From: Nocardia sp. NBC_00416
Lineage (GTDB): Bacteria > Actinomycetota > Actinomycetes > Mycobacteriales > Mycobacteriaceae
Assembly: GCF_036032445.1 (NCBI RefSeq)
Contig: NZ_CP107932.1
Coordinates: forward strand, 5,024,501 to 5,088,500
Reading direction: 5' to 3'
Length of the DNA stretch: 64,000 bases
The notes under the pieces are model-generated. The model had not been told where the DNA came from. It was given only the letters and a program-made list of their open reading frames with translations, and searched no databases. Position numbers and translations under genes: made by a program. Positions within the stretch are counted from its first letter, which is position 1. Every line of letters starts with the position of its first letter. Below are positions 1-7,713 of the stretch, piece by piece.

Positions 1-1
1 C

Positions 2-724
2 ATAGCCCGGGCCGCGCAATTGACGCCACTGGGCATCCACTACCTCGATATCGGGACCTCGGGCGGAGTGTTCGGCCGCGAACGCGGGTTCTGCCTGATG
101 ATCGGCGGCGAGACCGAACCCGTGCGGTACGTGGAGCCGCTGCTGCGCGCCATCGCGCCCGGGGTATCGGCCGCGCCGCGGACGCCGGGGCGGTCGGGCG
201 AACCGGGCCCGGCCGAACAGGGATACCTGCACTGCGGTCCGGCGGGGGCCGGTCATTTCGTCAAAATGGTCCACAACGGGATCGAGTACGGCGCCATGGC
301 GGCCTACGCCGAGGGCTTCAACATCCTGCACAAGGCCGACTACGGCAACCGGGACCGCGGCGAATACTCCGCCGAGGAAACCCCGCTCGAGCATCCCGAG
401 CACTATCGGTACGACATCGATATCGCGGAGGTCGCCGAGGTGTGGCGGCGCGGTTCGGTGGTGGCGTCGTGGCTGCTGGACCTCACCGCGGCGCAGTTGC
501 ACGCCGACCCGAATCTGGATTCGTTCGGCGGGCGGGTCTCCGATTCCGGGGAGGGGCGCTGGACCCTCGACGCGGCGATCGACATCGGAGTACCGGCGCC
601 GGTGCTCTCGGCGGCGTTGTTCCAGCGTTTCGCCTCGCGCGGGGAATCCGAGTACGCGGACAAGGCGCTGTCGGCGATGCGCGAGGCCTTCGGCGGACAT
701 CACGAACTGCCCGAGTCGGGTTAG
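2..724 (+). CDS. gnd: 6-phosphogluconate dehydrogenase (decarboxylating), 5' truncated
   Basis: The reading frame is open to the left edge, so the NADP-binding N-terminal domain lies outside the window. The visible 240 or so residues fit the 6-phosphogluconate dehydrogenase of the short YqeC/Gnd type. They begin in the LDIGTSGGVFGRERGFCLMIGG segment that ends the Rossmann domain and continue with the substrate-binding HCGPAGAGHFVKMVHNGIEY signature, in which the Lys and Asn-Gly are the family's catalytic and substrate residues. An all-alpha C-terminal domain follows. The enzyme oxidatively decarboxylates 6-phosphogluconate to ribulose 5-phosphate, producing NAD(P)H in the cytosol. A strong hairpin follows the stop codon. 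Identity is firm; cofactor preference cannot be judged from this fragment. Confidence 0.9.
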   Translation: MARAAQLTPLGIHYLDIGTSGGVFGRERGFCLMIGGETEPVRYVEPLLRAIAPGVSAAPRTPGRSGEPGPAEQGYLHCGPAGAGHFVKMVHNGIEYGAMAAYAEGFNILHKADYGNRDRGEYSAEETPLEHPEHYRYDIDIAEVAEVWRRGSVVASWLLDLTAAQLHADPNLDSFGGRVSDSGEGRWTLDAAIDIGVPAPVLSAALFQRFASRGESEYADKALSAMREAFGGHHELPESG

Positions 725-834
725 GCAACGTCGGGCCGCCAGCGGATTTCCGACCCGCAGTGCCGCCTTCGCTCCCGCGTCCGAGGGAAGGGAATGCCCG
801 TGTTCGAGCCGTCACCGGCCCCGGCCACACGCAG

Positions 835-865
835 AGGTGCCCCGATCGTGTCGATCGGGGCACCT
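835..865. terminator. Bidirectional hairpin terminator between gnd and the thiolase gene
   Basis: A perfect 14-bp stem (AGGTGCCCCGATCG / CGATCGGGGCACCT) encloses a 3-nt loop. It sits between two convergent genes, 110 nt after the gnd stop and 82 nt after the thiolase stop. There is no clear T-tract, which is common for high-GC actinobacterial terminators. Confidence 0.7.
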
Positions 866-946
866 CCTATCCCCTGCGCCGGACCACGGCCCGTCTCGGC
901 TCGGGGTGCTTCCTTCACCCACCGGACGGGCCTGTCGTCGACCGGC

Positions 947-2239
947 TCAGCGCTCCAGAATGGCGACCACACCCTGGCCGCCGGCGGCGCAGATGGAGAT
1001 GAGCGCGCGGCCCGACCCCTTCTCCGCCAGCTGCTTGGCGGCCTGGGCGACGATCCGGCCGCCGGTGGCGGCGAAGGGGTGCCCGGCGGCCAGCGAGGAG
1101 CCGTTGATATTCAGTTTGGTGCGGTCGATCGAGCCGAGCGCGCCGTCGAGGCCGAGGCGCTCCTTGCAGTACTGATCCGACTCCCACGCCTGCAGCGTCG
1201 CCAGCACCACCGAGGCGAAGGCCTCGTGGATCTCGTAATAGTCGAAATCCTGCAGGGTCAGGCCGTTGCGGGCCAGCAGCCGCGGCACCGCGTAGGTGGG
1301 AGCCATGAGCAGGCCGTCGGGGCCGTGGATGTAATCGACGGCGGCGACTTCGCTGTCCACGAGGTGCGCCAGCACCGGCAGATTGCGCTGGGCCGCCCAT
1401 TCCGCACTGGACAGCAGCACCGCCGAGGCGCCGTCGGTGAGCGGGGTCGAGTTGCCCGCCGTCATCGTGGCGTCGCCCAGCTTCACCCCGAACACCGGTT
1501 TCAGGGTGCCCAGTTTCTCCAGCGAGGAGTTCGGGCGCAGGTTGTCGTCGCGGGTCAGCCCGAGGAACGGGGTGACCAGATCGTCGAAGAATCCGCGCTC
1601 GTAGGCGGCGGCCATATTCTTGTGCGACAGGTAGGCCAGTTCGTCCTGGGCCTCGCGGGCGATACCGAATTCCTTGGCCGTGACGGCCGCGTGCTCACCC
1701 ATGGACAGACCGGTGCGCGGTTCGGCATTGCGCGGGATCTCGATCCCGACCATGCCCGGGCGCAGCTGACCCACCAGCTTGAGTCGTTCGGCGTTGGTGC
1801 GGGCGCGGTTGATGTTCAACATCCACTCCCGCATCCGCTCGCTGACCCCGATCGGGGCGTCGGAGGTGGTGTCGGTACCGCCGCCGATCCCCGCCTCGAT
1901 CCGGCCGGCCGCGATGGCGTCGCCCACGGTGACGATGGCTTGGAGGCCGGTTCCGCAGGCGAGCTGCAGATCGTGTGCGGGGGTGTAGGGGCTGAGCCGG
2001 CTGCCGAGCACACTCTCCCGGATCATTCCGTGCTCACCGACCCGCTTGAGCACCGCGCCGCCGGCGACCATGCCCAGGCGTTCGGACTGCAGGCCGAACC
2101 GGCTCACCAGTCCGTCCAGAGTGGCGGTGAACATGTCCTGGTTGGAGGCGTGGGCGTAGGCCTTGTCGGACCGTGCGAACGGGATGCGGTTACCGCCGAG
2201 GATGGCTACCGGACGGGTCGAACGGGATTTGCTGGTCAC
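947..2239 (-). CDS. fadA2: Acetyl-CoA acetyltransferase (thiolase), FadA2-like
   Basis: This 430-residue protein has the full thiolase layout. The nucleophilic cysteine is in LQLACGTG (about Cys95), the HEAF box (YEIHEAFA) and the GHPFAATGGR segment lie in the C-terminal half, and the CAAGGQG motif carrying the second catalytic cysteine is near the end. Thiolases cleave 3-ketoacyl-CoA with CoA, or condense two acetyl-CoA units. The chosen start is GTG at 2239. The gene is transcribed divergently from a fabG4-htdX-like operon, the same arrangement as M. tuberculosis Rv0243 versus Rv0242c-Rv0241c. The shared upstream region holds a perfect palindrome likely to be an operator. The symbol is by synteny and family, not by alignment. 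Confidence 0.88.
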   Translation of the reverse strand: MTSKSRSTRPVAILGGNRIPFARSDKAYAHASNQDMFTATLDGLVSRFGLQSERLGMVAGGAVLKRVGEHGMIRESVLGSRLSPYTPAHDLQLACGTGLQAIVTVGDAIAAGRIEAGIGGGTDTTSDAPIGVSERMREWMLNINRARTNAERLKLVGQLRPGMVGIEIPRNAEPRTGLSMGEHAAVTAKEFGIAREAQDELAYLSHKNMAAAYERGFFDDLVTPFLGLTRDDNLRPNSSLEKLGTLKPVFGVKLGDATMTAGNSTPLTDGASAVLLSSAEWAAQRNLPVLAHLVDSEVAAVDYIHGPDGLLMAPTYAVPRLLARNGLTLQDFDYYEIHEAFASVVLATLQAWESDQYCKERLGLDGALGSIDRTKLNINGSSLAAGHPFAATGGRIVAQAAKQLAEKGSGRALISICAAGGQGVVAILER

Positions 2240-2344
2240 TCGGATCTCCCAGGTTGTCGAGTTGGCGAGAGGGTCGGGTGCTCCGGGCCCGGGCCGCGGT
2301 CCCCGCCGCGGCGTCCGACGCCCGCCCGCGCTCGGTTTACGATA

Positions 2345-2364
2345 AACTTACTCCGGAGTAAGTT
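2345..2364. promoter_or_regulatory. 20-bp perfect palindrome, candidate TetR operator in the fadA2/fabG4 divergent promoter
   Basis: AACTTACTCCGGAGTAAGTT is a perfect inverted repeat in the 286-bp region between the two divergent genes. A 16-of-20 match lies upstream of the TetR gene at 10246-10878 (site 10906-10925). Shared sites at a TetR promoter and at a fatty-acid operon suggest that this TetR autoregulates and also controls this operon. In M. tuberculosis the TetR gene Rv0238 lies close to the same operon, which supports the pairing. Confidence 0.6.
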
Positions 2365-2525
2365 CAATGTCGACACCGCTTCCGGCGACTGTGGGCCAGC
2401 TGACCTCCGGTCCCTGCCCTTTCCACAGGTCAGAGCCCGATGAGGAGATATGGCGGGCACCGGAAGACCGGTATCGGGGACTACCGGTACCGACACCACA
2501 TCGAGCAACAGAAAAGGTGGGAACA

Positions 2526-3884
2526 GTGGCAGCCAAGAGCAAGGGTGCACCCAACCTCTACGGATCGTTCGTCAATTCCGCGCCGGGCGGGTTCCTCGCG
2601 AACAAGCTGGGCCTGCCCAAACCGGAGAAGCTGCGGCGCTACGTCGCCGGCGAACCCGCACTGCCGGGGCCGGTGCTACTGGGCGGCAAAGGCCGGGTCG
2701 CCGAACCGGTGCGCGCCCTGCTGGCCGACGACTACACCTTCGCCGATTCCCTCACCGCCGGAACCAAATACGGCGCGCTGGTCTTCGATGCCACCGGTAT
2801 CGGCACCATCGAGGATCTGTCGCAGCTTTTCGAGTTCTTCCAGCCCGCGATGCGCAGTATCGCGCCGTCGGGCCGGGTCCTGGTCATCGGCACCACCCCG
2901 GAACTCGCCGGCAGCGTAGACGGCCAGATCGCGCAGCGGGCTCTGGAGGGTTTCACCCGGTCGGTGGGTAAGGAACTGCTGCGCGGCGCGACCGCGCAAC
3001 TGGTGTACCTGCACCCCGACGCCTCCCCGGCGGCCACCGGTCTGGCCTCGACGCTGCGCTTCGTCCTGTCCGCCAAATCGGCGTTCGTGGACGGCCAGGT
3101 GATCCGCGTGGGCAAGGACGACGCGGTCGCACCGGCGAACTGGGACAAGCCCCTCGACGGCAAGGTCGCCGTGGTCACCGGCGCGGCCCGCGGGATCGGC
3201 GCCACCATCGCCGAGGTGTTCGCCCGCGACGGCGCGACGGTGATCGTGGCCGATATCCCGGCCGCGGGCGAGGCGCTCGCCGAGACCGCGAACAAGGTCG
3301 GCGCCACCGCGCTGGCACTGGACGTCACCGCGCCCGACGCCGCCGAACGGCTCGCCGAATTCGCCACCGAACGATTCGGCGGGATCGACGTCATCGTGCA
3401 CAACGCCGGCATCACTCGCGACAAGCTGCTCGCGAACATGGACGAGGGCCGCTGGAACGCGGTACTCGGCGTGAACCTGGCCGCACCGCACCGGATCACC
3501 CAGGGCCTGGTGGCCGCGGGTGCGCTGAAAGCGGGCGGCCGCGTCGTCGACGTGTCCTCCATCGCCGGTATCGCCGGTAACCGCGGGCAGACGAACTACG
3601 GCGCCTCCAAGGCCGGGGTCATCGGCATGGTGAACGCCGAGGCCCCCGAACTGGCCGCCAAGGGCATCACCATCAACGCCGTGGCACCCGGTTTCATCGA
3701 AACCGCCATGACCGCGGCCATCCCGCTGGCCACCCGCGAGGGCGGCCGGTTGATGGCCTCGCTGAACCAGGGCGGCCAGACCGTGGACGTCGCCGAGACC
3801 ATCGCCTTCTTCGCCAGCCCGGCGTCGAACGCGGTGAACGGCAATATCGTCCGGGTCTGCGGCCAGAGCATGATCGGCGCGTGA
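2526..3884 (+). CDS. fabG4: 3-oxoacyl-ACP/CoA reductase, FabG4-type
   Basis: This is a high-molecular-weight FabG of 452 residues, close to the 454 of M. tuberculosis FabG4. The N-terminal half is a degenerate flavodoxin/Rossmann-like domain. The second half is a canonical short-chain dehydrogenase: the cofactor loop VVTGAARGIG lies near residues 214-223, HNAGI (the family's NAG motif) follows, and the catalytic Tyr358 and Lys362 are in TNYGASKAG. It reduces 3-oxoacyl thioesters to 3-hydroxyacyl thioesters. The start is GTG at 2526, preceded by AAAGGTGGGAAC; the frame is open further upstream but without a comparable ribosome site. The stop overlaps the next gene by one base, so the pair is translationally coupled. 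Confidence 0.9.
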   Translation: MAAKSKGAPNLYGSFVNSAPGGFLANKLGLPKPEKLRRYVAGEPALPGPVLLGGKGRVAEPVRALLADDYTFADSLTAGTKYGALVFDATGIGTIEDLSQLFEFFQPAMRSIAPSGRVLVIGTTPELAGSVDGQIAQRALEGFTRSVGKELLRGATAQLVYLHPDASPAATGLASTLRFVLSAKSAFVDGQVIRVGKDDAVAPANWDKPLDGKVAVVTGAARGIGATIAEVFARDGATVIVADIPAAGEALAETANKVGATALALDVTAPDAAERLAEFATERFGGIDVIVHNAGITRDKLLANMDEGRWNAVLGVNLAAPHRITQGLVAAGALKAGGRVVDVSSIAGIAGNRGQTNYGASKAGVIGMVNAEAPELAAKGITINAVAPGFIETAMTAAIPLATREGGRLMASLNQGGQTVDVAETIAFFASPASNAVNGNIVRVCGQSMIGA

Positions 3885-4750
3885 TGACCGAGACCATCAC
3901 CCTCGACGCGCCGCCGAAGAACGGCAGCCTCTATGTGAAAGCCGCACTGGGCGCGGTCCCGCTGCCCCTGGTATCCGCGCGCAAATCGGCCATCCCGGAC
4001 CGGGAGGTGCGGCTCGACGGATTCCGGCTCGACCCGGACCATCTGGCCGCCTACTGCCGGGCCACCGGGCTGCGGTTCGGCGACACCCTGCCACTCACCT
4101 ACCCGTTCATCATCACCTTCCCGCTGGTGATGAAACTCGTGGTGCAGCGGGACTTCCCGTTCGTCGCGGTCGGTGCGGTGCACGCGGAGAACCTGATCGA
4201 ACGCACCCGGGACATCTCGCTGAGCGAGCCGCTCGACATCACCGCGCATATCGAGAACCTCCGCGAACACCCCAAAGGTCTGCTGGTGGACGCGATCAGC
4301 GAGATCCGGGTGGGCCGGGAACTGGTGTGGCGCCAGGTCACCACCTTCCTGCACCAGCAGAAGACCTCACTGTCGGGCGGGCCCAAACCCGAACCGAAAC
4401 CGGACGAGGTTCCCCCGCCCCCGCTGCGGACTTTGCAGGTGGACCAGAAGACGATCACCCGCTACGCGAACGCGTCCGGCGATCAGAACCCGATCCACAC
4501 CTCGGCATTGGGTGCCAAGGCGTTCGGTTTCCCCCGGGCCATCGCCCACGGGATGTGGTCGGCGGCAACGATCCTGTCCACGCTGGAGGGCCGGATCCCG
4601 GACAAGACCTCCTACGCGGTGAAATTCGGGAAGCCGATCCTGCTGCCGTCCACCGTGAACGTGTACGCGGACCAGGTCGAGCAGGGCTGGGACCTGGCGC
4701 TGAAGCATCCGAAGAAGGGGTACCCCCACCTCACCGCCACGCTGCGCTGA
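3884..4750 (+). CDS. htdX: (R)-3-hydroxyacyl thioester dehydratase, MaoC-like HtdX type
   Basis: This 288-residue double-hotdog MaoC-family dehydratase carries the hydratase-2 motif in its C-terminal half (ASGDQNPIHTSALGAKAFGF, then AIAHGMW), with the Asp and His that act as the catalytic dyad. The N-terminal half is the second, non-catalytic hotdog. It would dehydrate the 3-hydroxyacyl product of the upstream FabG4-like enzyme. The start ATG shares its first base with the fabG4 stop codon (TGATG); an in-frame GTG one codon upstream is possible. Gene order matches M. tuberculosis Rv0242c-Rv0241c. A clear intrinsic terminator follows. Confidence 0.9.
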   Translation: MTETITLDAPPKNGSLYVKAALGAVPLPLVSARKSAIPDREVRLDGFRLDPDHLAAYCRATGLRFGDTLPLTYPFIITFPLVMKLVVQRDFPFVAVGAVHAENLIERTRDISLSEPLDITAHIENLREHPKGLLVDAISEIRVGRELVWRQVTTFLHQQKTSLSGGPKPEPKPDEVPPPPLRTLQVDQKTITRYANASGDQNPIHTSALGAKAFGFPRAIAHGMWSAATILSTLEGRIPDKTSYAVKFGKPILLPSTVNVYADQVEQGWDLALKHPKKGYPHLTATLR

Positions 4751-4773
4751 GCCGCCCGGGAGCTACACGCGAA

Positions 4774-4805
4774 CCCCGCTCCGGAACTCTCCGGAGCGGG
4801 GTTTT
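4774..4805 (+). terminator. Intrinsic terminator of the fabG4-htdX operon
   Basis: A perfect 12-bp stem (CCCCGCTCCGGA / TCCGGAGCGGGG) with a 4-nt loop is followed directly by TTTT. It lies 23 nt after the htdX stop. Confidence 0.85.
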
Positions 4806-5027
4806 CCGCCCTTGTAGAACTCGGCGGTCGACGCCGAGTTGCGCTCGGCGAGATCGGTCGACATGAGCGCTACCTTGTGACCGAGCATCCGGACAGCACT
4901 GTTGTTTGCTCGCCGACAACAGTTGTGAGTCTTCGTCCCGAATGTTGATCGAGTAGTCGCGGCACAGGTCACTCAATGTCGCCGGCCGGAATCACCAGGT
5001 TCAGAGCTGGCCGCGACGGCCGCGTGG

Positions 5028-5605
5028 CTATCCGTTGAACACCTGTTCGATGGTGTCGGCAGTGACGGAGCGACGGAGCCAGGTCCGGATCTCTTCTGGG
5101 CTGCCGGTCTCGATCTTCTGGATCGCCGCCCGGGGGAGCGAACCGAACTTGGTATCGAGAAGGTCGACCAGGGTCTCGGTACGCGCACGGGCCTCACCGC
5201 GGGCCTCACCGCGGGCTTCACCTTCGGCGCGGAGCCGTTCGGCGGTTGTCATCAATGCCTCCTTGGCTCGGGGGCCCAACTGCTCGATCACTGGCTGCGC
5301 AGCGGCATGAAGCGGTCGCTGCGGCTCTGATGTTCGATGAGCAGATAGATATAAGCGGGGTAGTCGTCGAGGCGAACGCGATACAACACGTCGCTATAGC
5401 GTGACCGCAACTGAGCCGAGACGAAACTGCCCGGCTGCAGGACCAGCTGGTTCCAGTCGATCCGGTGGGTGATGTTTTCCGGTAACGCGGAACGCAATTC
5501 GGAGGCTGCATCTACTGGGCGGCTGAGGACGTGACGGAAATAGGCGTCGTGTGGGTTCGACGGATCGGCGGGCACGGCCGCGAAACTACCCGGGAGGGCC
5601 GACAC
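5028..5605 (-). pseudogene. Broken Rpn/YhgA-family recombination-promoting nuclease
   Basis: Two adjoining frames on the minus strand carry the two ends of one Rpn/YhgA-like (PD-(D/E)XK, putative transposase) protein. The upstream frame (5288-5605, 105 residues) has the family N-terminus: NPHDAYFRHVLSRPVDAASE, then LYRVRLDDYPAYIYLLIEHQS with the conserved E-x-Q. It stops right after RFMPLRSQ. The downstream frame (5028-5291) restarts with the family C-terminal region (KEALMTTAERLRAEGEARGE, then LVDLLDTKFGSLP). Intact relatives are about 300 residues, so the middle third, roughly 120-150 residues, is deleted and the frame is shifted at about 5290. The repeat EGEARGEARGEARA is typical of the family's charged helical linker. 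Confidence 0.75.
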
Positions 5606-5884
5606 CTGAAATGTGCGGCACTCTGTCGCCGACCCGAGGCAGCGTCCGATGCCTCGATGCTCACCGCATCCGACCGATATGACCGACTCCGCCGGTCACC
5701 TGGGACGCCGCGCACCTGGCGGTTCCAGGTTCTGCTGCGCCACCGGCCCGGCACCGGATTCTTTCGTCATCGCTGACGTCACGGACGGGGGTGCGCGTTC
5801 GTCTGTTCGCGTGCTCGACGGTGACGTTCCACCTGCTCAACCGCGCGGTCGGCTGCCTCTTGCGTACGGCCGGCACGCCTGTCC

Positions 5885-6192
5885 CGATCTAACTCACTGG
5901 CGAAGTGGGCGGCCGGAATATCCGACACCCTTCCGCTCGGCCTGCTGGTCGAAGCGGTGGGCAAGGGCTTACCCGTGGTCGCTGTGCCGTTCTCGAACCG
6001 GCACAGCTGAGCTTTCCCGCTGTGCAGGACGCCATTCGCAAGCTCGCCGAGTGGGGCGTCACCATGCTCGTCGGCGAGGAGGTCTACGAGCAGCCCGAAC
6101 CGGGCGCCGGCGAACGGTATATCGACCGCTTCCCGTGGAAAATGGCCTGGCGCGCGGCACTCGATCACCCGCGGCTCTCGATATCTGGCTGA
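5885..6192 (+). pseudogene. Frameshifted remnant of a flavoprotein (phosphopantothenoylcysteine decarboxylase fold)
   Basis: Two plus-strand frames read as consecutive pieces of one PF02441-like flavoprotein. The first, about 5885-5993, gives LAKWAAGISDTLPLGLLVEA and GKGLPVVAVPFSN, the typical FMN-binding 'WAaGI.DtL' stretch. After a frame change near 6000 the second gives QLSFPAVQDAIRKLAEWGVT, MLVGEEVYE and RYIDRFPWKMAW. No start or N-terminal third is visible, so this is a decayed gene. Upstream, 5606-5884 shows nothing recognisable. Together with the adjacent Rpn remnant it marks 4.8-6.2 kb as a decay zone. Confidence 0.6.
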
Positions 6193-6291
6193 CCATCGCG
6201 CTTTGTGGTGAACCGTCTGCGGGTCTCATGGAATGCGCCGGGAGCGTGCGATACCGGGCCGCGACGGTGCGGGAGGCTGCTGCGGAAAACA

Positions 6292-6322
6292 AAGTGCCCC
6301 GGACCAGCGGCCCGGGGCACTT
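6292..6322 (-). terminator. Terminator of the DUF3068 gene
   Basis: An 11-bp stem (AAGTGCCCCGG / CCGGGGCACTT) lies 16 nt past the DUF3068 stop. On the minus strand it is followed by TTGTTTTC, a recognisable U-rich tail. Confidence 0.8.
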
Positions 6323-6338
6323 CCTGTGTGTTCTTATC

Positions 6339-7511
6339 TCAGAGGTTCTTCGGGAGTTTGATCGTCTCCGTCGGAGCGTCCGCGTCACCCTGGCGGGGCA
6401 GCGTGGTGGTCGGCGCTTCCGAGGCCGCGACCGAAGACCCGCTGGGCCGCCGGCCCGAGGGGCCGGTGGGGCGGGCCGGGTTGCCGGAACGGCCGCCCAG
6501 CACGCCGAGCGCGATACCGGCGATCAGCGCGAGGACACCGATGATGCCGAAGACGATCGGCAGCACCCGGCCGAAAAGCGACAGCTGGTCGATATTGTCC
6601 TTGGCCACCGCGAGCTGCGATTCCACCGTGTCGGTGTCGAAGACCATGTTCGCCTTGAGCGCGGGCACCTCCGGCTTGTCGGCGGTGCGGCCGTAGAAGA
6701 TGTTCAGCTGCTCACCGCCCTTGACGATGGTGCCGGTCTCCGGCTCGACCCACACGTCGCGGGTGTTGCCGTAGAAGCGGTACATGGTGACCGGTTCCTC
6801 GCCGCCCTCGACGCCCCATTTGGCGGCGGGCAGTTCCAGCTGGTTGGTCGGGGCCTTGGAGACGTCCGCCAGCTTGGTCACCGGGACGTTCTGCCGGAAG
6901 TGGTAGACCTTGGTGCCGTTGATCTCGGTCTCTTCCAGGAACTCCATATCGGTGGTGGTCCGGGCGAGAACGTCGAAGTACGGGTAGGTCTTCTTCTCGG
7001 TGCCGATCGGGAAGCGGTACTGCAACCCGGTGTGCTGCACCGGGTCGGCGAGGCTCTCGCCCTTGCTGTTGGTGGTGATCGCGATCGAGCCGTTGGGGTC
7101 GGCGGCCACCGGCTCGCCGGACTTGCGGTCGATGGTGACCCGGTCGACGTAGGCGGTCAGTACGCCGGTGTCGCCCGATTTGTCGATCCGGCGCAATGTA
7201 TTACCGGCCTGGATGGTCATCTCGTCCGCGTTCGACGGGTCCTCGACGGTGAGAAAGCGCTGGGAGACCAGCGGCACGTTCTCGTTGACCTCGGCCGAGC
7301 GTCCCGGAGCGGTCAGCGAAGAGGAGTCCAGGACCAGGCTTTCCTGGTCCTTCTGGTTCACCGCGACGGTGGTGATCTCGAGATCGAGGGGAGTTTTGGC
7401 CATCTTGCTGACGGTGTAGGTGGGGATCATCAGCGCGGCGACGATCAGCAACGCGCCGAGACCCACGAGCACGCAGGCGACCGTCCTTCTGGTTCCGGCA
7501 CTCAGTGCCAT
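6339..7511 (-). CDS. DUF3068 membrane protein (PorA-family-like)
   Basis: The protein has 390 residues. An N-terminal transmembrane segment (residues about 10-32, VACVLVGLGALLIVAALMIP) is followed by a large predicted extracytoplasmic domain of about 280 residues. A second membrane helix (FGRVLPIVFGIIGVLALIAG) and a short Pro/Ser/Thr-rich cytoplasmic tail complete it. This topology and sequence match DUF3068, found in mycolata (M. tuberculosis Rv0227c is a homologue); its molecular role is not established. The start is ATG at 7511 behind AGGAG, which is better than upstream in-frame codons. It is divergent from an acyltransferase-3 gene, as in M. tuberculosis (Rv0227c/Rv0228), hinting at a shared envelope role. 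Confidence 0.85.
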   Translation of the reverse strand: MALSAGTRRTVACVLVGLGALLIVAALMIPTYTVSKMAKTPLDLEITTVAVNQKDQESLVLDSSSLTAPGRSAEVNENVPLVSQRFLTVEDPSNADEMTIQAGNTLRRIDKSGDTGVLTAYVDRVTIDRKSGEPVAADPNGSIAITTNSKGESLADPVQHTGLQYRFPIGTEKKTYPYFDVLARTTTDMEFLEETEINGTKVYHFRQNVPVTKLADVSKAPTNQLELPAAKWGVEGGEEPVTMYRFYGNTRDVWVEPETGTIVKGGEQLNIFYGRTADKPEVPALKANMVFDTDTVESQLAVAKDNIDQLSLFGRVLPIVFGIIGVLALIAGIALGVLGGRSGNPARPTGPSGRRPSGSSVAASEAPTTTLPRQGDADAPTETIKLPKNL

Positions 7512-7713
7512 GCAAAGTCTCCTCGTCGTAGAACACAGGTCGTTCCGCGGGTACAGCGGGACGCCGCGGCACTCGTGAGCCCTGACACTAACAGCCGGGA
7601 GGATACCCGGGCGTTGGCGAGGCCGGAATCGGACCGAAATCGGGGGGAGTCTAACCCGCATTGTGAAATACCGGCTTCCTCCACGCGGAAGCGGCCCGGC
7701 AGACTGGGACCCG

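Noticed and set aside
794..2443. 549-codon plus-strand frame
   Set aside because: It is antisense to the well-identified thiolase gene and its sequence has no family; high GC makes long antisense frames common.
4763..4972. 69-codon minus-strand frame
   Set aside because: It reads through the htdX terminator hairpin and has no family; the ATG at 4863 with GC-rich codons is suggestive but not enough.
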